Assembly: GCA_030272785.1 (NCBI GenBank)
Contig: JARXKM010000005.1
Coordinates: 1-54,165, forward strand
Length of the DNA: 54,165 bases
Direction of reading: 5' to 3'
Origin: Pseudomonadota bacterium
GTDB taxonomy: Bacteria > Pseudomonadota > Gammaproteobacteria > Burkholderiales > Burkholderiaceae_D
Shown here: piece after piece, positions 16,447 through 25,364 of the stretch
Layout: each line of letters begins with the position of its first letter
Numbering within the stretch: the first letter of the stretch is position 1
Translations under genes and position numbers: made by a program
Notes under the pieces: generated by a model
What the model saw: the letters and a program-made list of their open reading frames with translations, nothing else
What the model was told of the DNA's origin: nothing
Database searches by the model: none

Positions 16447-16821
16447 ATGGCATTGCAACACGCAGCATCGGGAGACAAGATCGCGCTGTCGCGCAGCGAC
16501 GACGACATCGCCTATTTCACCTCGGTCGCGCTGGCCAAGACGGCGCACATGGAACTGATCCGGCTGGTGCTCCCAAAGGAGCGCCCGATGCCGCAGCACA
16601 AGGTCGACGGCGACATGACCTTGCAGTGCCTGGAAGGCCAAATCGCCGTCGATGCGCACGGGCGCACGGTGACGTTGGCGCCGGGCGAGATGCTGTACCT
16701 CGCCGGCGGCGTGCCCCATTCGGTGCGCGCGCTCGAGGATGCGGTGGCGCTGCTGACGATCCTGCTGGCCCATCCGCACCAGGCGCAGCCGGCCGACACC
16801 GCGCAGGGCGCGCTGGTCTAG
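16447..16821 (+). CDS. Small cupin-domain protein
   Basis: A 124-residue single cupin. The first motif is around PMPQHKVDGDMTLQCLEGQ (positions ~47-65) with a metal-ligand-like His and Glu, and the second is LAPGEMLYLAGGVPHSV with the conserved PHS. Such small cupins bind a metal or small ligand and are too general for a specific call. ATG 16447 is chosen for the AGGA upstream. The last codons QGALV and the TAG stop form the first copy of a 21-bp tandem repeat that continues past the gene. Confidence 0.75.
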   Translation: MALQHAASGDKIALSRSDDDIAYFTSVALAKTAHMELIRLVLPKERPMPQHKVDGDMTLQCLEGQIAVDAHGRTVTLAPGEMLYLAGGVPHSVRALEDAVALLTILLAHPHQAQPADTAQGALV

Positions 16822-16885
16822 ACGCAGGGCGCGCTGGTCTAGACGCAGGGCGCGCTAGCCTGGACGCACGAGGCGCTGGCCTGGA
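16802..16885. repeat. 21-bp tandem repeat x4 spanning the cupin stop codon
   Basis: Units CGCAGGGCGCGCTGGTCTAG+A lie at 16802-16822, 16823-16843, 16844-16864 and 16865-16885. The first two are identical and the last two diverge. The unit is 7 codons long and in frame with the cupin gene, so its terminal codons and TAG are repeated. Confidence 0.9.
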
Positions 16886-16915
16886 GTCGGGTTTCCGGAC
16901 AGGCCGGTGCCGCGC

Positions 16916-17965
16916 TTATGCCGATTCGCCGCGCGGATCGCGCGCCAGCAACTGCGCCACCATCGCGCGCGGATCGTCGCCGTCGAACAGCACGCCGGCC
17001 ACCGCGTTGGTGATCGGCATGTCGACGCCGAGGCGCGCCGCCAGGTCGCGCACCGCGCGCGCGCACGGCACCCCTTCGGCCACATGGCCCAGTTCGGCGA
17101 CGATCGCCTCGATCTTCTTGCCGCGCGCCAGTTCGAGACCGACCCGGCGGTTGCGCGACAGGTCGCCGGTGCAGGTGAGGATCAGGTCGCCCATGCCGGT
17201 CAGTCCCATGAAGGTACCCGGCTGCCCGCCCAGCGCGACGCCGAGACGGGTGATTTCGGCCAGTCCGCGCGTGATCAGCGCGGCGCGCGCGTTCAGACCA
17301 AGCCCGAGGCCGTCGGCCGCGCCGGTGGCGATCGCCAGCACGTTCTTGACGGCGCCGCCCACTTCGACGCCGACCAGGTCGTCGCTCGAATAGACCCGCA
17401 GGTTGCCACCGTGCACCAGCGCGACGACCCGTTCGCGCAGCGCCTGATGGTCGGACGCCACCGTCAGCGCGCACGGCAGCCCGCGCGCCACTTCCTGCGC
17501 GAACGACGGCCCCGACAGCGCCGCGCCGGCCACCTCGGTGCCCAGCACGGCGCGTACCACCTGGTGCGGCAGCAGGCCGGTGCCGTACTCGAAACCCTTG
17601 CACAGCCAGACGATGTTGGGAATTGCGACGCCATTGCGTTGCTGGAGCTGTTGGAGTTGCTCCAGCAGCGGGCGCAGGCCGGCCACCGGGCAGGCCGCGA
17701 TCAGCAGCGGCGCGCCGGCATCGGCACCGACGTGGGCGATGGCGGCGGCGAAATCGGCCGTCACCCCCAGCGCCGGCGGCAGGGCGAAGCCGGGCAGGTA
17801 GGCGTGGTTTTCACGCGCATTGGCGAGCTCCTGCATGGCGGCGCCGTCGCGCCCCCACAGCAGCACGTCGTGGCGCGCCGCCAGCGCGATGGCCACGGCG
17901 GTGCCCCAGGCGCCAGCGCCCAGCACGGTGATCTTGCCCGGTAGTTGTTGTGAGGAATTGTGCAT
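16916..17965 (-). CDS. gpsA: Glycerol-3-phosphate dehydrogenase [NAD(P)+]
   Basis: A 349-residue GpsA. The N-terminal Rossmann motif [12 protein letters not shown] is at about 14-25, [14 protein letters not shown] and [14 protein letters not shown] carry the conserved substrate and catalytic lysines, and the C-terminal helical domain has [14 protein letters not shown]. The enzyme reduces dihydroxyacetone phosphate to sn-glycerol-3-phosphate for phospholipid synthesis. It is the last gene of the minus-strand secB-gpsA pair, 205 nt after secB, with the 14-bp repeat array lying between them. secB upstream of gpsA is a common arrangement in proteobacteria. Confidence 0.96.
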   Translation of the reverse strand: MHNSSQQLPGKITVLGAGAWGTAVAIALAARHDVLLWGRDGAAMQELANARENHAYLPGFALPPALGVTADFAAAIAHVGADAGAPLLIAACPVAGLRPLLEQLQQLQQRNGVAIPNIVWLCKGFEYGTGLLPHQVVRAVLGTEVAGAALSGPSFAQEVARGLPCALTVASDHQALRERVVALVHGGNLRVYSSDDLVGVEVGGAVKNVLAIATGAADGLGLGLNARAALITRGLAEITRLGVALGGQPGTFMGLTGMGDLILTCTGDLSRNRRVGLELARGKKIEAIVAELGHVAEGVPCARAVRDLAARLGVDMPITNAVAGVLFDGDDPRAMVAQLLARDPRGESA

Positions 17966-18073
17966 GCAAGCCCGGAGAAGACGTAACGGCCGCCGTTGGC
18001 ACGGAACTGCCGGAGCGGCCAGGTCAGGCGCGCGCGACGGACCCAGAGCAGGGCCGTGCGCGTGCTGTGCTTT

Positions 18074-18185
18074 ACTGCAAGCGTGCTCAGCTAAGCTTAC
18101 TCAGTTAAGCTTACTTAATTAAGCTTACTTAGTTAAGCGTGCTTAGTTGGTGGTGCTTAGTTGACCGTGCTTAGTTGATCGTGCT
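18074..18185. repeat. 14-bp tandem repeat x7-8 spanning the secB stop codon
   Basis: On the minus strand the units AGCACGATCAACTA, AGCACGGTCAACTA, AGCACCACCAACTA, AGCACGCTTAACTA and so on occur head to tail at 14-bp steps from 18185 down to 18088. A weaker copy is at 18074-18087. The first unit encodes the last codons of SecB (Ser-Thr-Ile-Asn) and two bases of its TAA. Confidence 0.92.
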
Positions 18186-18644
18186 GTCGGCTGGCGCGGC
18201 GGCCGCGGCGTCGGCCAGTGCCTGGCGGCGCTGCTGGTAGAACACTTCGAAGTTGATCTCAGCCAGGTGCACTGGCGGGAAACCGGCGCGGGTGATGACG
18301 TCGGCGATGTTGCCGCGCAGGTAAGGGTAGACGATGTTCGGGCAGCCGATTCCCAGCAGCGGATCCATCTGGTCGGCAGGAATGTTGCGCGCCTCGAAAA
18401 TGCCGGCCTGCTTGCCTTCGACCAGGAAAGCGACCTTGTCCTTGACCTTGGCGGTCACGGTGATCGTCACGGTCGACTCGTAGATGCCGTCGGCGATGGC
18501 TTCGGCGCCGACGTCGAGCGACACTTCGATGGTCGGCGCTTCCTGCTCGAGGAAGATCGACGGCGAGTTCGGCTGTTCCAGCGACATGTCTTTCAGGTAG
18601 ACGCGTTGGATTTGAAATACGGGTTGCAGATTTTCGTCGGACAT
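18171..18644 (-). CDS. secB: SecB protein-export chaperone
   Basis: A 157-residue SecB with [21 protein letters not shown] near the N-terminus, the [19 protein letters not shown] segment and [17 protein letters not shown] near the end. The tetramer keeps precursor proteins unfolded and hands them to SecA. ATG 18644 gives the usual family start. The Ala-rich C-terminal tail ends in STIN, encoded by the first copy of the 14-bp repeat array, so the final residues may be a recent product of repeat expansion. grxC lies upstream on the same strand. Confidence 0.95.
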   Translation of the reverse strand: MSDENLQPVFQIQRVYLKDMSLEQPNSPSIFLEQEAPTIEVSLDVGAEAIADGIYESTVTITVTAKVKDKVAFLVEGKQAGIFEARNIPADQMDPLLGIGCPNIVYPYLRGNIADVITRAGFPPVHLAEINFEVFYQQRRQALADAAAAAPADSTIN

Positions 18645-18787
18645 GGAACGCTTTCGTTGAGGGAGAAGAAGAACGGCATCGTGCCGTTCCAAATGTGCTT
18701 GGGGTCAAACGCGACGGCAATTGTATCAAATGCCATCTACTTGCAATAGCTTTGATGGCGTTGCGGCGGCGCCGGGCCTATTTTGGC

Positions 18788-19057
18788 TCAGACGCCATTT
18801 AACAGCGGATCGAGGCGACCGGCTTGATCGAGCGCATACAAGTCGTCGAAACCGCCGACGTGGGTGTCGCCGACGTAAATCTGCGGCACCGAGCGGCGTC
18901 CGGTTTTCTGCATCATCACGATGCGCTGTTCGGGATCGAGGTCGACGCGGATGCGTTCGATGTCGGTGATGCCTTTCGCTTCGAGCAAGCGCTCGGCGCG
19001 CACGCAATACGGGCAGCTGGCGGTGTGATACAGCACTACATGGGCATGGTCTGCCAT
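18788..19057 (-). CDS. grxC: Glutaredoxin 3
   Basis: An 89-residue class I glutaredoxin with the dithiol active site CPYC (Cys15, Cys18), the cis-proline segment SVPQIYVGD and the glutathione-binding GGFDDL. It reduces disulfides with glutathione in the cytoplasm. ATG 19057 has AGGAG 6 nt upstream on the minus strand. It lies between the rhodanese gene and secB, a common order in this group. Confidence 0.95.
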   Translation of the reverse strand: MADHAHVVLYHTASCPYCVRAERLLEAKGITDIERIRVDLDPEQRIVMMQKTGRRSVPQIYVGDTHVGGFDDLYALDQAGRLDPLLNGV

Positions 19058-19133
19058 ACGAAACTCCTGGGCGATGACTGCGCGCTGGGCGCGCGATGAA
19101 AACGATTCTTGCGAATATGGCACGATGACGTGA

Positions 19134-19535
19134 TTATTTGGCGACCGGCAAGCCGGCGGCCTGCCAGGCGGTCAGGCCGCCGTCGAGACTGACGACGTCC
19201 TGGAAGCCGGCCGCGGCCAGTTGCCGCACTGCCTTGTCGGCGCGCGCGCCGCTCTGGCACACCACCACGACGGCGCGCGCCTTGGCTTTGTCGAGTTCGC
19301 CGATGCGCGTGCTCAAGTCTGACAGCGGAATGTTTTTCGCGTCGCGCAAATGGCCGGCGGCGAATTCTTCGGCGCTGCGCACGTCGACGATGGTGCTCTT
19401 GCCGCGGTTGATCAGCTGGGTCACCTCGAGCGCCGAGGCGCGCTTGCCGCGCGGCTGCAGCGCCGGCCACAGCAGGGCGAGGCCCGAGATCAGCGCTATC
19501 CCAACGGTAAAAATATGGTCGATAATGAATTTCAC
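19134..19535 (-). CDS. Membrane-anchored rhodanese-like protein
   Basis: A 133-residue protein beginning at GTG 19535. Residues 5-24 form a membrane helix, followed by one rhodanese domain (~35-130) with the active-site loop CQSGARA (Cys93) and the conserved DVRSAEEFAAGH. It resembles E. coli YibN, which also lies next to grxC and secB. It probably carries persulfide sulfur or interacts with membrane partners; the substrate is unknown. The divergent gpmA gene starts 113 nt away. A TATAAT on the minus strand (19567-19572) is a likely -10. Confidence 0.88.
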   Translation of the reverse strand: MKFIIDHIFTVGIALISGLALLWPALQPRGKRASALEVTQLINRGKSTIVDVRSAEEFAAGHLRDAKNIPLSDLSTRIGELDKAKARAVVVVCQSGARADKAVRQLAAAGFQDVVSLDGGLTAWQAAGLPVAK

Positions 19536-19648
19536 AAAGGTTCCAATGGATTAAGTCAATCCGCGCATTATAAAATAGAAGCTGGAACCGAATCATTTCG
19601 CTGCAATTTCGCGCCCCGCGCCCGTTCACCCATTCATTGAAGAAGCTT

Positions 19649-20395
19649 ATGTACAAAATCGTATTCATGCGCCATGGCGAATCCACCTGGAACCTGGACA
19701 ACCGGTTTACCGGCTGGACCGACGTCGACCTGACCGCCAAGGGCGAGGCCGAGGCGCGCAGTGCCGGCAAGGTGCTCAAGGAGGCCGGCTTCACGTTCGA
19801 CCTGGCCTACACCTCGGTGCTCAAGCGCGCGATCCGCACGCTGTGGCTGTCGATGGAAGAGCTCGACATGGTGTGGCTGCCGATCGTCAACGACTGGCGC
19901 CTCAACGAGCGCCACTACGGCGCCCTGCAGGGCCTCGACAAGGCCGAGACGGCCGCCAAGTACGGCGACGCCCAGGTGCTGGCATGGCGCCGCAGCTACG
20001 ACACGCCGCCGCCGCCGCTGGCCGCCGACGATGCGCGCACCTCGCTGCACGATGCGCGCTACGCGGCGCTGGCGCCGGCGGCGATCCCGCTCACCGAATG
20101 TCTGAAGGACACGGTGGCGCGCGTGATGCCGGCCTGGGACGAGGAAATCGCCCCGGCGATCCGCGCCGGCCGCCAGATCCTGATCTCGGCGCACGGCAAC
20201 AGCCTGCGCGCGCTGATCAAGATGCTCGACGGCATCAGCGACGCCGACATCGTCGGCCTCAACATCCCCAACGGCCAGCCGCTGGTGTACGAGCTCGATG
20301 CCGACCTCAAGCCGATCCGCCACTACTACCTGGGCGACCAGGAGGCGATCGCCGCCGCTGCCGCGGCGGTCGCCAACCAAGGGAAGGCCAGGTAA
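19649..20395 (+). CDS. gpmA: 2,3-bisphosphoglycerate-dependent phosphoglycerate mutase
   Basis: A 248-residue cofactor-dependent phosphoglycerate mutase. The phospho-histidine motif RHGEST begins at Arg8-His9, [11 protein letters not shown] is the substrate loop and [12 protein letters not shown] carries the second catalytic histidine. It interconverts 3- and 2-phosphoglycerate in glycolysis and gluconeogenesis. ATG 19649 fits the family N-terminus [12 protein letters not shown], although the upstream site GAAGAAG is weak. The EnvC-like gene follows after only 3 nt, so the four genes from here to 24182 are probably one operon. Confidence 0.96.
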   Translation: MYKIVFMRHGESTWNLDNRFTGWTDVDLTAKGEAEARSAGKVLKEAGFTFDLAYTSVLKRAIRTLWLSMEELDMVWLPIVNDWRLNERHYGALQGLDKAETAAKYGDAQVLAWRRSYDTPPPPLAADDARTSLHDARYAALAPAAIPLTECLKDTVARVMPAWDEEIAPAIRAGRQILISAHGNSLRALIKMLDGISDADIVGLNIPNGQPLVYELDADLKPIRHYYLGDQEAIAAAAAAVANQGKAR

Positions 20396-20398
20396 CTT

Positions 20399-21904
20399 TT
20401 GCAGCAAGCGATCAGGAACCAAGCCAGCCGGGCGCTCTGTTGCATCGCCCTGTTGCTGGCCGCGAGCGGCGCCGTCGGCGCCGCCAAGCCCACTGAACGG
20501 AGCAGGCAGAAGGCGGCGGCCGAGGCGAGCCGCGCCGGCATCGTGCAGAAACTGTCGACCTTGAAAAAGGACATCAGCCGCACCGAGACCGAGAAGGACA
20601 ACGCGGCCGACACCCTGGCCGAGTCGGAGGAGGCGATTTCCGACGCCAACCGCGCGCTGCGCGAACTGGCCGGCGAGCAGGGCGCCACCAACGCGAAGCT
20701 GCTGGAACTGGGCGCCGCGCAGGACAAGCTGGCCGCCACCATCGCCGCGCAGAAGCTGCAGCTGGCCAGGCTGCTGCGCCAGCAGTACGTGGCCGGCAAC
20801 GAAGACCGCATCAAGCTGCTGCTGTCGGGCGACAATCCGAACCGCATCAGCCGCGAGCTGCAACTGATGGCGTACGTGTCGCAGGCGCAGGCGCGCCTGC
20901 TCGCGGCGCTGCGCAGCAACCTGGCGGCGGTCGAGAGCAATCGCGCCGCCGCGCAGAACGCCAAGGACGAACTCGCAGAGATCGCCGACGAGCAGCAGCA
21001 ACAGAAGGGCGTGCTGGAGAAGGAACAGGCGCGCCGCGCCGCGCTGCTCGGTTCGCTGTCGAGCCGGCTGGTGGCGCAGCGCAAGCAAGCCGGCGCGCTC
21101 GAACGCGACGAGCAGCGCATGGCCGGCCTGGTCGACCAGCTCTCCAAGCTGATCCGCGAGCAGGCCGAGGCCGCCGCCGCCGAGCAGCGCCGGCTCGCCG
21201 CGCTGGCCGCCGCCAAGGCGCGCGCGCAGGCCGAGGCGCAGGCCCAAGCCCTGGCCCAGGCTCAGGCCCAGGCCCAGGCGCGCCAGAAGGCCGAACGGGC
21301 CGAACGGGCCGCGCGCGCGGAACGGGAAAGGCTGGCGGCGCAAAAGGCGCATCCCGGGGCCAAGCCGGCGGCGCCGTTCAAGCCCGATCCGATCGACGCC
21401 GACGAGCCGAAGGTGGCGCTCAAGCCGGTCGAGGCCAGGCCGGCCGAGGCGCGGCCCGATCCGGCCGCCGCGCGCGCCGCCGACATCGCGCTCGCGCCGG
21501 CCGCGCCGGAGGGCGCCTTCGCCGGCCTCAAAGGGCAGCTGCGCGCGCCCGTCAGCGGCAGGCTGGCGGCGCGCTTCGGCGCCAAGCGCGGCGAGGCCAG
21601 CTGGAAGGGCGTGTTCATCAAGGCCGCCGAGGGTGCCGACGTGCGCGCGGTGGCCGGCGGGCGGGTGGTGTTCGCCAACTGGATGCGCGGCTTCGGCAAC
21701 CTGATCATCGTCGACCACGGCAGCCAGTACCTGTCGATCTACGGCAACAACCAGACCTTGCTCAAACACGTCGGCGACGCCGTCAAGGGCGGCGACCCCA
21801 TCGCCAGTGCGGGCAATACCGGCGGTAACGAGGAATCGGGTCTATACTTTGAACTCAGGCACTTGGGCCAGGCGTTCGACCCGGCCAGCTGGATCAAATT
21901 TTAA
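20399..21904 (+). CDS. EnvC-like murein hydrolase activator
   Basis: A 501-residue exported protein starting at TTG 20399. It has a signal peptide (to about residue 28), a long coiled coil (~35-290, rich in Ala, Gln, Glu and Arg, with AQAQALAQAQAQAQARQ) and a C-terminal LytM/M23 domain (~370-501). The LytM domain appears catalytically degenerate. The HxxxD zinc motif is missing around GEASWKGVFI, YGNNQ replaces the usual YGH, and ELRH replaces HLHFE. This is the pattern of EnvC, which activates amidases at the division site and does not cleave murein itself. The direct link with the CtpA-like protease gene is common in betaproteobacteria. Confidence 0.85.
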   Translation: MQQAIRNQASRALCCIALLLAASGAVGAAKPTERSRQKAAAEASRAGIVQKLSTLKKDISRTETEKDNAADTLAESEEAISDANRALRELAGEQGATNAKLLELGAAQDKLAATIAAQKLQLARLLRQQYVAGNEDRIKLLLSGDNPNRISRELQLMAYVSQAQARLLAALRSNLAAVESNRAAAQNAKDELAEIADEQQQQKGVLEKEQARRAALLGSLSSRLVAQRKQAGALERDEQRMAGLVDQLSKLIREQAEAAAAEQRRLAALAAAKARAQAEAQAQALAQAQAQAQARQKAERAERAARAERERLAAQKAHPGAKPAAPFKPDPIDADEPKVALKPVEARPAEARPDPAAARAADIALAPAAPEGAFAGLKGQLRAPVSGRLAARFGAKRGEASWKGVFIKAAEGADVRAVAGGRVVFANWMRGFGNLIIVDHGSQYLSIYGNNQTLLKHVGDAVKGGDPIASAGNTGGNEESGLYFELRHLGQAFDPASWIKF

Positions 21905-21913
21905 GGCGTCAGC

Positions 21914-23422
21914 ATGAAGCGATTCAATTTTGGCAAGGCGGGCCAGCGCGCCAGGACGTGCGGGCTGGTGGGCGTCGGCGTGGTGGCGGGCCTGGCGCTG
22001 TCGCTGCAGTTTCCGGCCATCGCGCAAAAGGCGGCCGGTGCGCCGCTGCCGCTCGACGAACTGCGCCAGCTGGCCGACGTCTACGGCCTGATCAAGTCCG
22101 ATTACGTCGAGCCGGTCGACGACAAGAAGCTGCTGTCCGAAGCCATCACCGGCATGGTGTCGTCGCTCGATCCGCATTCGGTCTACCTCGACAAGCGGGC
22201 GTTTCGCGAAATGCGCGAGAGCATGCAGGGGCGCTTCGTCGGCCTCGGCATCGAAGTGTCGATGGAAGACGGCTACGTCAAGATCGTCGCGCCGATCGAG
22301 GATTCGCCGGCCTACCGCGCCGGCGTCAAGCCGGGCGACCTGATCACCCGCATCGACGGCACGCCGATCAAGGGCCTGTCGCTCGACGACGCCATCAAGA
22401 AGATGCGCGGCGCGCCCGGCAGCAAGGTCGACCTGACCATCGCCCGCAAGGGCGAGGACAAGCCGCTGCAGGTCGCCCTGGTGCGCGAGGAAATCCGCGT
22501 GCACAGCGTCAAGGCCAAAATCGTCGAGCCCGGCTACGCGTGGCTGCGCATCAGCCAGTTCCAGGAACTGACGCTCGAGGAGCTGGCGCAGAAGGCGGGG
22601 GCGCTGTACGCCGAGGATCCGCACATCAAGGGCCTGGTGCTCGACCTGCGCAACGATCCGGGCGGCCTGCTGCCGGGCGCGATCGGCGTCTCGTCGGCCT
22701 TCCTGCCGAAGGAAAAGGCGATCGTCTCGACCATCGGCCAGTTGCCCGGCTCGAACGAAACCTTTTATGGCCGGCGCGAATTTTACGCCGGCCGCAGCGC
22801 CGCCGACCCGCTCGCCAGGCTGCCGGCGGCCCTCAAGACGGTGCCGATGATCGTGCTGGTCAACACCGGCTCGGCGTCGGCCTCGGAAATCGTCGCCGGC
22901 GCGCTGCAGGACTACAAGCGCGCCATCATCATGGGCAGCCAGACCTTCGGCAAGGGCTCGGTGCAGACCTTGCGCCAGCTCACCCCCGACACCGCCGTCA
23001 AGCTGACCACCGCGCGCTACTACACGCCGCTGGGCCGCTCGATCCAGGCGCGCGGCATCATCCCCGACCTGCTGGTCGATGAAACGGCTGACGGCGACGG
23101 CGTCAACGGCCTGCGGGTGCGCGAGGCCGACCTCGAGAAGCACCTCGGCAACCAAGCCGACCAGCGCGCGCCGGTGGCCGCCAAGCGCGACGCGCTGGAA
23201 GAAGAAAAACGCGTCGCCGCCGCGCTCAAGCAACGCAAGCCGCTCGAATTCGGCGGCAAGGACGACTTCCAGCTGGCCCAGGCGATCAATCAGTTCAAGG
23301 GCTTGCCGGTGCAGCTGGCCAAGGCCGACCTGGCCATCGAGGTGGCCGAGCCGAAGGACGGGCGCAGCCACACTGCGCCGCAGGCGCCGCCCGAACTGAA
23401 GGCGAAGGCCGTCAAGAAATGA
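21914..23422 (+). CDS. CtpA-like C-terminal processing protease (S41A)
   Basis: A 502-residue periplasmic protease. It has an N-terminal signal or anchor (~17-37), a PDZ domain (~95-180, with VKPGDLITRIDGTPIKGL) and an S41 catalytic core. The Ser-Lys dyad is Ser322 in GSASASE and Lys347 in TFGKGSVQT, 25 residues apart as in CtpB. Such proteases cleave envelope proteins, and several cut murein hydrolases, which fits its position directly after the EnvC-like gene (9 nt gap). The tail (~430-502) is charged and Lys/Ala/Pro-rich. Confidence 0.92.
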   Translation: MKRFNFGKAGQRARTCGLVGVGVVAGLALSLQFPAIAQKAAGAPLPLDELRQLADVYGLIKSDYVEPVDDKKLLSEAITGMVSSLDPHSVYLDKRAFREMRESMQGRFVGLGIEVSMEDGYVKIVAPIEDSPAYRAGVKPGDLITRIDGTPIKGLSLDDAIKKMRGAPGSKVDLTIARKGEDKPLQVALVREEIRVHSVKAKIVEPGYAWLRISQFQELTLEELAQKAGALYAEDPHIKGLVLDLRNDPGGLLPGAIGVSSAFLPKEKAIVSTIGQLPGSNETFYGRREFYAGRSAADPLARLPAALKTVPMIVLVNTGSASASEIVAGALQDYKRAIIMGSQTFGKGSVQTLRQLTPDTAVKLTTARYYTPLGRSIQARGIIPDLLVDETADGDGVNGLRVREADLEKHLGNQADQRAPVAAKRDALEEEKRVAAALKQRKPLEFGGKDDFQLAQAINQFKGLPVQLAKADLAIEVAEPKDGRSHTAPQAPPELKAKAVKK

Positions 23423-23432
23423 TGCCGGCGCG

Positions 23433-24182
23433 ATGACCGACGACCAGCTGCTGCGCTACTCGCGCCATATCCTGCTCGACGAGATCGGCATCGAAGGCCA
23501 GCAGCGCCTGCTGGCCGCGCACGCGCTGGTGATCGGCGCCGGCGGCCTCGGTTCGCCCGCCGCGCTGTACCTGGCCGCCAGCGGCGTCGGGCGCATCACG
23601 CTGGTCGACGACGACGACGTCGACCTGACCAATCTGCAGCGCCAGATCATGCACACGAGCGCACGCGTCGGCCAGGCCAAGGTCGACTCTGGCCGCCAGG
23701 CGCTGCTGGAAATCAACCCTGGCATCGACATTGTCGCGCTGCGCGAGCGCGCCGCCGGCGCCCGCCTCGACGCGCTGGTGAGCGCCGCCTCGGTGGTGCT
23801 CGACTGCAGCGACAACTTCGCCACCCGTCACGCCGTCAACCGCGCCTGCGTGGCCGCGCGCGTGCCGCTGGTGTCGGGCGCGGCGCTGCGCTTCGACGGC
23901 CAGCTCAGCGTGTTCGATGCGCGCGACCCCGTCTCGCCCTGCTACGCCTGCCTGTTTCCCGAGGATGCCGGCTTCGAGGACGTCGCCTGCAGCAGCATGG
24001 GCGTGTTCGCGCCGCTGGTCGGCGTGATCGGCGCGATGCAGGCGGCCGAGGCGCTCAAGCTGCTGATCGGCATCGCGCCGTCGCTGGCCGGGCGCCTGCT
24101 GCTGCTCGACGGCCGCGCCATGCAATGGACCAGCATCGGCATTGCCCGCAACGCCGCCTGCCCGACTTGCCGGCCGCCCTGA
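23433..24182 (+). CDS. HesA/MoeB/ThiF family adenylyltransferase
   Basis: A 249-residue E1-like enzyme. GAGGLGSPAALYLAASGVG is the nucleotide-binding loop, followed by DDDDVDLTNLQRQ, the catalytic-arginine helix, and two zinc-binding pairs (CYAC near 170 and CPTC near the C-terminus). These enzymes adenylate the C-terminal Gly of small sulfur carriers such as MoaD or ThiS. No carrier gene is adjacent, so MoeB and ThiF cannot be told apart here. It starts 10 nt after the protease gene. Confidence 0.88.
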   Translation: MTDDQLLRYSRHILLDEIGIEGQQRLLAAHALVIGAGGLGSPAALYLAASGVGRITLVDDDDVDLTNLQRQIMHTSARVGQAKVDSGRQALLEINPGIDIVALRERAAGARLDALVSAASVVLDCSDNFATRHAVNRACVAARVPLVSGAALRFDGQLSVFDARDPVSPCYACLFPEDAGFEDVACSSMGVFAPLVGVIGAMQAAEALKLLIGIAPSLAGRLLLLDGRAMQWTSIGIARNAACPTCRPP

Positions 24183-24305
24183 GAGGCTGATCGCTGCGTC
24201 AACGCGTGGACGCTGGCGGCGGCGCTGGCATACAATAGGTTGAGCATCCCTTGCGCGGCGCCGTGGATCGCGCGCCGATTCTGGCCATCGCCGCGCATTC
24301 CGTCT

Positions 24306-24311
24306 TATACT
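24306..24311 (+). promoter_or_regulatory. -10 element of the likely gsp operon promoter
   Basis: TATACT precedes the gspG ATG by 30 nt. The -35 region (~24282-24288, TGGCCA) is weak. It lies in the 159-bp gap after the HesA gene, the only real gap before twelve tightly packed gsp genes. Confidence 0.4.
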
Positions 24312-24341
24312 CTGCACTCCTCTCAAGGCGACCGACCCGAC

Positions 24342-24860
24342 ATGACCATGCACATTGCATCTCGCAGCAACGCCGGCAACCACGCCGGCACCAACTCTGA
24401 CAGCAACTCTGGCAGCAACGCCCGGCGCACCCTGCGCCAGCGCTACGCGCGCGGCTTCACCCTGGTCGAGATCATGGTGGTGGTGGTCATCATCGGCATC
24501 CTCGGCGCGCTGGTCGTGCCCAAGCTGATGGGCCGCACCGGCGAGTCGCGCGTGGCCGCCGCCAAGGTCGACATCTCGACCCTGATGCAGGCGCTCAAGC
24601 TCTACAAGCTGGACAACCAGCGCTACCCGACCACCGAGCAGGGCCTGCAGGCGCTGATCGTCAAGCCGACCGCCGGCCCGGCCGCCAACGGCTGGAAAGC
24701 CGGCGGCTACGTCGAAAAACTGCCGAAGGACCCGTGGGGCAATCCTTACCAGTACATGTCGCCCGGCATCCACGGCGAAGTCGACCTGTTCTCGCTCGGC
24801 GCCGACGGCCAGCCGGGCGGCGCCGGCGAGGACAGCGACATCGGTTCGTGGGATAACTGA
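24342..24860 (+). CDS. gspG: Type II secretion major pseudopilin GspG
   Basis: A 172-residue major pseudopilin. The prepilin peptidase site is RG|FTLVE with cleavage after Gly38 and the conserved Glu at mature position 5, then a hydrophobic helix IMVVVVIIGILGALVVPKLM. The C-terminal PKDPWGNPYQY and the DSDIGSWD end are the calcium-binding features of GspG. The leader is unusually long (38 residues, with an Asn/Ser/Gly-rich stretch NHAGTNSDSNSGSN) where GspG leaders are usually under 15. ATG 24342 is the first start after the promoter; a shorter start would need an unrecognised codon. It heads the gsp operon. Confidence 0.95.
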   Translation: MTMHIASRSNAGNHAGTNSDSNSGSNARRTLRQRYARGFTLVEIMVVVVIIGILGALVVPKLMGRTGESRVAAAKVDISTLMQALKLYKLDNQRYPTTEQGLQALIVKPTAGPAANGWKAGGYVEKLPKDPWGNPYQYMSPGIHGEVDLFSLGADGQPGGAGEDSDIGSWDN

Positions 24861-24878
24861 CCCGCCAGGAGCGCCCCC

Positions 24879-25364
24879 TTGCCGATCAACCGCCCCGACC
24901 GTCCCGCCCGCGCCCGCGGTTTCACCCTGGTGGAACTGATGGTCGTGATGGTCATCATCGGCATCACGCTGGGACTGGTCTCGCTCAATGCGATGCCCAG
25001 CCCGCAGCAGCACCTGCAGAACGAGGCCCAGCGCCTCGCGCTGCTGCTGCAGCTGGCGCGCGACGAGGCGATCGTGCGCAACCGGCTGGTGGCGTTCGAG
25101 GCCGACGGCGAGCGCTACCGCTTCCTGGTGCGCAATGAAACGCGCTGGGACGCGGTCGCCGGCGACGACCTGCTGCGCGAGCGCGCCTTCAAGAACGCCC
25201 CGGTGTCGTTGCTGATCGACCCGCCCGGCGCCGGCGCCGGCAACCCGCTGCGCATCACCTTCGGGCGCGAGCCGGTCGACAAGCCGTTCCTGCTGACCAT
25301 GGCCAGCGGCGACGCCCATGTCGCCATCCGCGCCGACGGCATCGGCCACTTCGTCGTCGAATGA
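24879..25364 (+). CDS. gspH: Type II secretion minor pseudopilin GspH
   Basis: A 161-residue pseudopilin starting at TTG 24879, 7 nt after AGGAG. The leader of 14 residues ends RG|FTLVE, and a hydrophobic helix LMVVMVIIGITLGLVSL follows. The rest is a GspH/FimT-like beta domain. Minor pseudopilins cap the T2SS pseudopilus. Its stop overlaps the gspI ATG. Confidence 0.9.
   Translation: MPINRPDRPARARGFTLVELMVVMVIIGITLGLVSLNAMPSPQQHLQNEAQRLALLLQLARDEAIVRNRLVAFEADGERYRFLVRNETRWDAVAGDDLLRERAFKNAPVSLLIDPPGAGAGNPLRITFGREPVDKPFLLTMASGDAHVAIRADGIGHFVVE

Noticed and set aside
18074-18185. Tandem repeat considered as a CRISPR array
   Set aside because: Units are 14 bp with no spacers and no cas genes nearby.
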